The notes under the pieces were generated by a model. The model was not told the DNA's origin. It searched no databases and worked only from the letters and a program-made list of their open reading frames with translations. Below, in pieces: positions 59,286-64,000 of a DNA stretch of 64,000 nucleotides; the first letter of the stretch is position 1, and every line of letters starts with the position of its first letter. The DNA lies in assembly GCA_964343075.1 (NCBI GenBank), contig CAYFGT010000008.1:13514-77513 (forward strand), in the 5' to 3' direction. The position numbers were made by a program, and so were the translations under genes. This DNA comes from UBA2588 sp964343075 (GTDB taxonomy: Bacteria > Chloroflexota > Dehalococcoidia > Lucifugimonadales > UBA3495).

Positions 59286-60929
59286 ATGTCAGCTAAGTAT
59301 ATTTTTGTAACTGGTGGAGTTGTTAGTTCCATAGGGAAAGGGATCACCGTCGCTTCCATAGGGCGAATTCTTAAGAATCGTGGATTTAATATTTCTGTCA
59401 TAAAGTTGGATCCGTATCTCAATGTAGATCCAGGCACTATGTCTCCATATCAACACGGGGAAGTATTCGTTACAGAAGACGGAGGAGAAACAGACTTAGA
59501 CCTAGGGCATTATGAAAGATTCATAGATATTGAATTGAATAAGAAATCTAATGTTACAGCAGGTCAAGTATATTTGAGTTTAATAACAAAAGAACGTAAA
59601 GGAGATTTCTTAGGAGGGACAATACAAACCATCCCTCATGTCACTAACGAAATCAAACAACATATTACTGACTTGGCGGAATCGTTGGACGTTGATGTGA
59701 TGGTGGTAGAAGTTGGGGGCACGGTAGGCGATATTGAAGGACTACCGTTTTTGGAAGCCATAAGGCAGCTGAGGAACGATATTGGACGGGAAAATGTGTA
59801 TTTTATTCATTTGACCTTGCTTCCTAACTTGAATGTAGCGAACGAATTAAAAACTAAACCTACTCAACACAGTGTAAGTGAGTTACGTAGCATAGGTATT
59901 CAGCCAGATGCTTTGATTTGCCGGAGTGAAGGAGAAGTTCCTGAATTTGTGATTGATAAATTGTCTTTGTTCTGTGATGTTAATAAACAGGAAGTGATAC
60001 CTTTAGCAGATGTAGATAATGTATATCGAGTACCGATGATTTTGGAAGGGTATGGCCTAGGAAACAGCATAACTAAAAGTCTTGGACTCCCTCCTGGGTC
60101 TATTGCGAGTAATAATTCATGGTCATCTGCGATTGATGAAATGGATACATTGGAAGAAATGGTGTCTATAGCACTAGTAGGTAAGTATGTAGAATACCCA
60201 GATGCTTATATGTCAGTAAAAGAAGCCATGACGCATGCGGGTCTTAGAGTTGGTCGCAAGATTAATGTTAAATGGGTTCATTCTGAAGATTTGGAAAGAG
60301 ACGGAGCTGAACAACATTTATCGGATGTTGATGGGATTGTGGTTCCTGGAGGCTTTGGTAAAAGAGGCGTAGAAGGTATGATTTTGGCTGCCGAATATGC
60401 TCGAGTTAATAATATCCCGTATTTTGGTCTATGCCTAGGAATGCAGGTAATGGTGATTGAATGGTGCAGGAATGTTTTGAATCTGTATAAGGCAGACTCT
60501 GAAGAATTCGTTCCGGGTACACCAAATCCTGTGATTCATGTGATGCCTGACCAAATTGACGTAACGAATAAAGGCGGGACTATGAGGCTAGGTCAATATC
60601 CATGCACATTAGATCCTGAATCTAAATCCTATGGATATTATTCAGAAGAGTCGGTAAACGAAAGACATAGACATAGATTCGAATTAAATAATGCATATAG
60701 AGAAGCTATGGAGCAATCTGGAATGTGTTTTGCTGGAGTTTCTCCAGACGGAACATTAGTGGAAATTGCTGAATCTACGCAACATGAATTTATGATTGGG
60801 GTTCAGTTTCATCCGGAATTTAGGTCAAGACCAACGGAACCACATCCATTATTTGTAGGATTTTTGGACGCTGTAAAGCAAACAATGCGTGAAGGGGCGC
60901 AATATTCATTTAATGAGGTAGAAACGTGA
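59286..60929 (+). CDS. pyrG: CTP synthase
   Basis: Makes CTP from UTP using glutamine. 547 residues: synthetase domain KYIFVTGGVVSSIGKGI, KLDPYLNVDPGTMSPYQHGEVFVTEDGGETDLDLGHYERF; class I glutamine amidotransferase with Cys in GLCLGMQ and the His/Glu in QFHPEFRSRPTEPHPLF. The start at 59286 matches the family; the frame from GTG 59214 would cover a leader hairpin. The ATG has no good Shine-Dalgarno, and a small frame (see findings) overlaps it. It overlaps the next gene by four bases. Confidence 0.97.
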   Translation: MSAKYIFVTGGVVSSIGKGITVASIGRILKNRGFNISVIKLDPYLNVDPGTMSPYQHGEVFVTEDGGETDLDLGHYERFIDIELNKKSNVTAGQVYLSLITKERKGDFLGGTIQTIPHVTNEIKQHITDLAESLDVDVMVVEVGGTVGDIEGLPFLEAIRQLRNDIGRENVYFIHLTLLPNLNVANELKTKPTQHSVSELRSIGIQPDALICRSEGEVPEFVIDKLSLFCDVNKQEVIPLADVDNVYRVPMILEGYGLGNSITKSLGLPPGSIASNNSWSSAIDEMDTLEEMVSIALVGKYVEYPDAYMSVKEAMTHAGLRVGRKINVKWVHSEDLERDGAEQHLSDVDGIVVPGGFGKRGVEGMILAAEYARVNNIPYFGLCLGMQVMVIEWCRNVLNLYKADSEEFVPGTPNPVIHVMPDQIDVTNKGGTMRLGQYPCTLDPESKSYGYYSEESVNERHRHRFELNNAYREAMEQSGMCFAGVSPDGTLVEIAESTQHEFMIGVQFHPEFRSRPTEPHPLFVGFLDAVKQTMREGAQYSFNEVET

Positions 60930-61582
60930 AATTATTTGTAGACACTGCAAATGTTGAAGAGATTTATAAAGCCGCAGAATTAGGTGTGGTTTCAGGAGTC
61001 ACTACAAATCCATCTCTTGCTGCAAAAGAAGGAATATCTGATCCTGAAAACTATAAGAAAACAGTTCAAGAAATCGCAAAAGTGATATCTGGTCCCATTT
61101 CTGTAGAAGTAGTAAGCATTGAAGCCAAAGACATGATTGAAGAAGGTTTAAAGATAGCGGATTGGATTGATAATGTTTGGGTGAAAATCCCGAGTACTCT
61201 TGCCGGATTTGAAGCTATACACAAATTATCTGATCAAGGCATTAATACGAATCAAACGTTGTGCTTTTCTACTAATCAAGCGATTTTAGGGGCTCAAGCA
61301 GGCTCTACTGTGGTAAGTCCATTTGTTGGCAGGTTAGATGATATCGCTCAAGACGGGATGGCAATGGTTGGCGAAATCGTAGATATTTACAGAATGCATG
61401 GTATTGAAACGCTAGTAATGGCAGCTAGTATACGGCATCCATTTCATTGTTCGGAGGCAGCACGAATAGGAGCGGATATTTCTACTGTTCCATTTGGAAT
61501 CATAAAAAAAATGGCGGAACACCCGTTAACAGATAAAGGTATGGAATTATTTTTAAACGACTGGTTTGGCTCTAAAAAATAG
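60926..61582 (+). CDS. Transaldolase / fructose-6-phosphate aldolase family protein
   Basis: 218 residues, the short transaldolase type: LFVDTANVEEI, GVTTNPSLAAKEG, VWVKIPST with the Schiff-base Lys, GINTNQTLCFSTNQAILGAQAGSTVVSPFVGRLDD and MAASIRHPFH. Acts on dihydroxyacetone-moiety transfer in the pentose phosphate region. GTG start overlaps the pyrG stop by four bases, so it is translationally coupled. Confidence 0.94.
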   Translation: MKLFVDTANVEEIYKAAELGVVSGVTTNPSLAAKEGISDPENYKKTVQEIAKVISGPISVEVVSIEAKDMIEEGLKIADWIDNVWVKIPSTLAGFEAIHKLSDQGINTNQTLCFSTNQAILGAQAGSTVVSPFVGRLDDIAQDGMAMVGEIVDIYRMHGIETLVMAASIRHPFHCSEAARIGADISTVPFGIIKKMAEHPLTDKGMELFLNDWFGSKK

Positions 61583-61597
61583 AGAAATGAGGTAAAT

Positions 61598-62911
61598 ATG
61601 GCTACAGTGCAAAGTGTATTTGATATATCTGAACTTAATTTGATGACTAAAGAAGAATTGATTGGCATAGCTGATCAAATTGAGGTCGAAATTGATAAAT
61701 CAGATGAAGAATTGATAAGAGAAGATGTTTTAAAAAAACTGTATAAATCTGCTGCTTCTAAGAATGCGCAACAGGATGATAGATTAGTCCTGACTTCAAG
61801 TGGAATTCTTCAGGTGATGGATGATGGCTACGGATTTTTGAGGCAAGTTTCATCTAATAAAGCGTCTGGCGATGTGTATATCTCTCAGTCACAGATACGG
61901 AGATTCGGCCTTCGGACAGGAGACACGGTCAGCGGTCAGGTTAGACCACCCAAAGATGGAGAAAGGTATTTTGGGCTTGTGAGAGTTGATCAAATCAACG
62001 GTCACGATAGTGATAGCAAGTTTTCTAGGGCTATGGCTTTCGAAACGCTGACACCAATATTCCCAGAAAAACAAATCATTCTAGAAACTTCAAAATCTTC
62101 ACTGTCTTCGCGCATGATTGATTTGTTTTCTCCGATAGGTTTGGGGCAACGAGGATTGATTGTTTCTCCTCCCAAAGCTGGGAAGACTACTATACTGAAA
62201 CAAATAGCCGCCAGTGTGGCAGAAAACATCCCAGAAGCTACATTAATGGTGGTGCTAATTGGCGAGAGACCTGAAGAAGTTACAGAAATGCGAAGATCGG
62301 TGCATGGTGATGTTTTTTCGTCTACGTTTGATGAGTCGGTTGAAGAACAGTGTAGAGTCGCAGAACTTGCTTTAGAGCGATCTAAAAGACTGGTTGAAGC
62401 TAAAGAAGATGTAATTATATTAATGGATAGCATGACTCGCCTGACTCGTGCTTATAATTTGGCGGTTCCATCAAGTGGCAGGACTTTATCCGGAGGAATG
62501 GATCCGGTAGCATTATATCCTCCTAAGAAATTCTTCGGGGCAGCTCGAAATATAGAAGAAGGCGGAAGTCTAACAATTTTGGCTACATGCCTTGTGGATA
62601 CTGGCAGCCGTATGGATGAAGTAATATATGAAGAATTCAAAGGCACTGGCAATATGGAACTTCATTTGGATCGAGCTTTGGCGGACCGAAGATTTTTCCC
62701 TGCGGTTGATATCATTCGAAGCGGAACCAGGAGAGAAGAATTATTTTTTGAAGATTCGGTGATGAAACAGAGAGATTTACTTCGGAGAATGGTTAGCATG
62801 AGTTCGGATAATGGTTCTTCGAATGTTTTAGAGAGGGTTTTAGATCGGGTTTCAAAGTCTGGTTCTAATGAAGAATTCTTGCAAGGATTACACAAGGCTG
62901 CTAATAGCTAA
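61598..62911 (+). CDS. rho: Transcription termination factor Rho
   Basis: 437 residues. The N-terminal Rho helix domain (LNLMTKEELIGIADQIEVE) and RNA-binding cold-shock-like domain (SGILQVMDDGYGFLR) precede Walker A SPPKAGKTTI, IGERPEEVTEMRRSV, ILMDSMTRLTRAYN and the Q-loop/R-loop region YPPKKFFGAARNIEEGGSLTILATCLVDTGSRMDEVIYEEFKGTGNMELHLDR. An RNA hexamer helicase. The scarcity of intrinsic terminators between genes fits Rho-based ending. Confidence 0.98.
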   Translation: MATVQSVFDISELNLMTKEELIGIADQIEVEIDKSDEELIREDVLKKLYKSAASKNAQQDDRLVLTSSGILQVMDDGYGFLRQVSSNKASGDVYISQSQIRRFGLRTGDTVSGQVRPPKDGERYFGLVRVDQINGHDSDSKFSRAMAFETLTPIFPEKQIILETSKSSLSSRMIDLFSPIGLGQRGLIVSPPKAGKTTILKQIAASVAENIPEATLMVVLIGERPEEVTEMRRSVHGDVFSSTFDESVEEQCRVAELALERSKRLVEAKEDVIILMDSMTRLTRAYNLAVPSSGRTLSGGMDPVALYPPKKFFGAARNIEEGGSLTILATCLVDTGSRMDEVIYEEFKGTGNMELHLDRALADRRFFPAVDIIRSGTRREELFFEDSVMKQRDLLRRMVSMSSDNGSSNVLERVLDRVSKSGSNEEFLQGLHKAANS

Positions 62912-63032
62912 ATTAAATATAAATTCCGTAACACTTAAGTAACACAAAAAGACGATAATAGTCTGGTGGGATTATATATATGCTCGTAATCGGGCAAAAA
63001 ATAAATCAAATCTATAAAGGAGAAAACGCTAT

Positions 63033-64000
63033 ATGGCAAAGAAATTAGGTTTCAAACTGTCTATTCCTGTAATGGCTATGGTCGTTATAGGCGTGTTAGC
63101 TGTAATGGTTAGCATGAGCATGTTCGCAGGCCAGAAAACTGTAGCCAATGTAGCTCCTGAATTAGATGGAGTAAGGGATGGAGGAAAAGCATTAGCTGCT
63201 CCTTCAGCTGTTGAATCCATGAGTGCTTCAGGCACAACAAGCATGGTTATTACTCCACCTGAAGTAGGTGCTACTGCAAAATTGGTTATTACCTCTGGTA
63301 CCGGAACACAAACAATTGCAGAGGGTTCTACTATCACCTTATCACTTGAAAAAGTGTTTGGTGTTCCTTCAACTATAGCTACAACTGACATTGTTATGAC
63401 ATCCAGTGTTTTAACAAATGCTTCAGGTGCTGCTAACGTTAGAGTACACCCTAAAAACGTAACTGTTGAGTTTACAGGAGCTAAACTTGACAATCCTCTC
63501 GTACACTTGGAAGTTCCGGACATGGACCCAACCGTAACTGGTACAGGTTCTAACATGTTCGCAGGTTCTCAAGGTATTGGAGCTAGCTCTACTGTTGTGA
63601 TTACGATAGCTCAGTCGGCTGGTATTACCAACCCTACTGAGTCCGATTCACCAACCGTAGCTGTAACCGGAACTGGTTACATTGCTGGCACCGCTACTGC
63701 TGGTACTACACTCCCACGAAAATTAACTACCAGCACTACCTCTACTTCTAGGGGCGGATCAGTAACCATCACTGGTTACGGATTCAAAAACGGTACCACT
63801 GCAACTGTGTTTATTGACGCAGACGGTGACACCGCTTTAGACTCCGGTGAAGTTCAATTGGCTGAAGCTGTAGTAGCTTCAGACGATACTTTCGCAGCAA
63901 CCTTTAGTTTGACTGTACCTCCGTTCTCACGATCTGGTGGTTCATCTACTATCAACGCTGTTGACGGTAAAGGTAACTCCTCACCAACATCTGTATCTGT
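63033..64000 (+). CDS. Secreted or surface protein with IPT/TIG-like domain, 3' end outside window
   Basis: 322 codons seen. Signal peptide: basic MAKKLGFK, hydrophobic core to about residue 30, probable cleavage after MFA (32). The mature part is rich in Thr, Ser, Gly, Val and Ala, with beta-strand repeats. GGSVTITGYGFKNGTTATVFIDADGD resembles an IPT/TIG-type domain followed by DADGDTALDSGE, a Ca-binding-like loop. AGGAG (63018-63022) precedes ATG 63033. More C-ending codons (AAC, TTC, GAC, ACC) than neighbours suggests high expression. An S-layer or adhesin-like role is inference. Confidence 0.75.
   Translation, partial: MAKKLGFKLSIPVMAMVVIGVLAVMVSMSMFAGQKTVANVAPELDGVRDGGKALAAPSAVESMSASGTTSMVITPPEVGATAKLVITSGTGTQTIAEGSTITLSLEKVFGVPSTIATTDIVMTSSVLTNASGAANVRVHPKNVTVEFTGAKLDNPLVHLEVPDMDPTVTGTGSNMFAGSQGIGASSTVVITIAQSAGITNPTESDSPTVAVTGTGYIAGTATAGTTLPRKLTTSTTSTSRGGSVTITGYGFKNGTTATVFIDADGDTALDSGEVQLAEAVVASDDTFAATFSLTVPPFSRSGGSSTINAVDGKGNSSPTSVS

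Noticed and set aside
62982..62995. GCTCG-TAAT-CGGGC hairpin followed by an A-run taken as a terminator for rho
   Set aside because: The run on the coding strand is A, not T, so it cannot be a plus-strand intrinsic terminator; it lies at the likely 5' end of the next gene.
63029..63556. 175-codon frame on the minus strand opposite the surface protein
   Set aside because: The plus-strand frame has a ribosome site, signal peptide and runs to the window edge; the reverse frame is an artefact of Thr/Ser-rich coding sequence.
1..64000. tRNA, rRNA, CRISPR array, insertion sequence or integrase
   Set aside because: I looked through all gaps and for repeats; none was found. The only large repeat is the SDR pair.

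Overview
The window is AT-rich, very compact bacterial DNA: about 60 protein genes on both strands, short intergenic gaps (the longest is about 225 bases), several stop/start overlaps and convergent genes that abut. I found no tRNA, rRNA, CRISPR array, transposase or phage gene. The gene mix resembles the heterotrophic marine Chloroflexota of the SAR202 type: flavin-dependent luciferase-like monooxygenase, SDRs, paired MaoC dehydratases, acyl-CoA dehydrogenases, a mandelate-racemase-type enolase-superfamily enzyme, CocE hydrolase, NIPSNAP, a SufU-type SUF operon and a Cys-rich HTH protein. That placement is an inference from gene content only.

Layout. 1-1659: 3' truncated acetyl-CoA synthetase (minus strand). 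1800-2621: thiosulfate sulfurtransferase whose catalytic cysteine codon is an in-frame TGA, followed by a SECIS-like hairpin; with selB at 16263-18146 this points to a selenocysteine rhodanese. 2622-9914: SDR, RelA/SpoT, thioredoxin-reductase-like protein, purA, dGTPase-like protein and small proteins. 9916-13872: minus-strand catabolic operon (two hotdog dehydratases, two SDRs sharing an exact 421-base repeat, luciferase-like oxidoreductase). 13997-21972: secreted gluzincin-like protein, then nurA-selB-hemW-ykvA-GMC-accessory subunit-cocE on the minus strand. 22108-29576: MFS transporter, Ham1-like NTPase, cyclase, acyl-CoA dehydrogenase, rhodanese lacking its Cys, small proteins, then a PIG-L / enolase-superfamily / NIPSNAP operon.

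29577-34813: GNAT, UvrD/PcrA helicase, class V aminotransferase and a DUF1015 protein. 34946-42698: plus-strand run argJ-argB-argD-argG, class I aminotransferase, acyl-CoA dehydrogenase, HIT protein and YqeK-like HD hydrolase. 42706-50145: enoyl-CoA hydratase, Cys/HTH regulator with repeats upstream, acyl-CoA dehydrogenase, Lrp-type ligand domain, polyprenyl synthase plus atypical SDR, aldo/keto reductase, DUF1802, TatD. 50352-56088: sufBCDS followed by two sufU paralogues. 56085-59059: solute-binding protein, DinB-like protein, alpha/beta hydrolase. 59286-62911: pyrG, transaldolase-like aldolase, rho. 63033-64000: start of a secreted or surface protein that runs off the window.

The metabolic picture is an aerobic heterotroph that oxidises varied organic compounds through acyl-CoA intermediates, builds arginine by the acetyl-cycle, assembles Fe-S clusters with SUF, and probably uses selenocysteine. 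Start sites were moved from the longest ORF where a ribosome binding site or family alignment favoured a shorter one. All motif calls are by eye; no database search was run.
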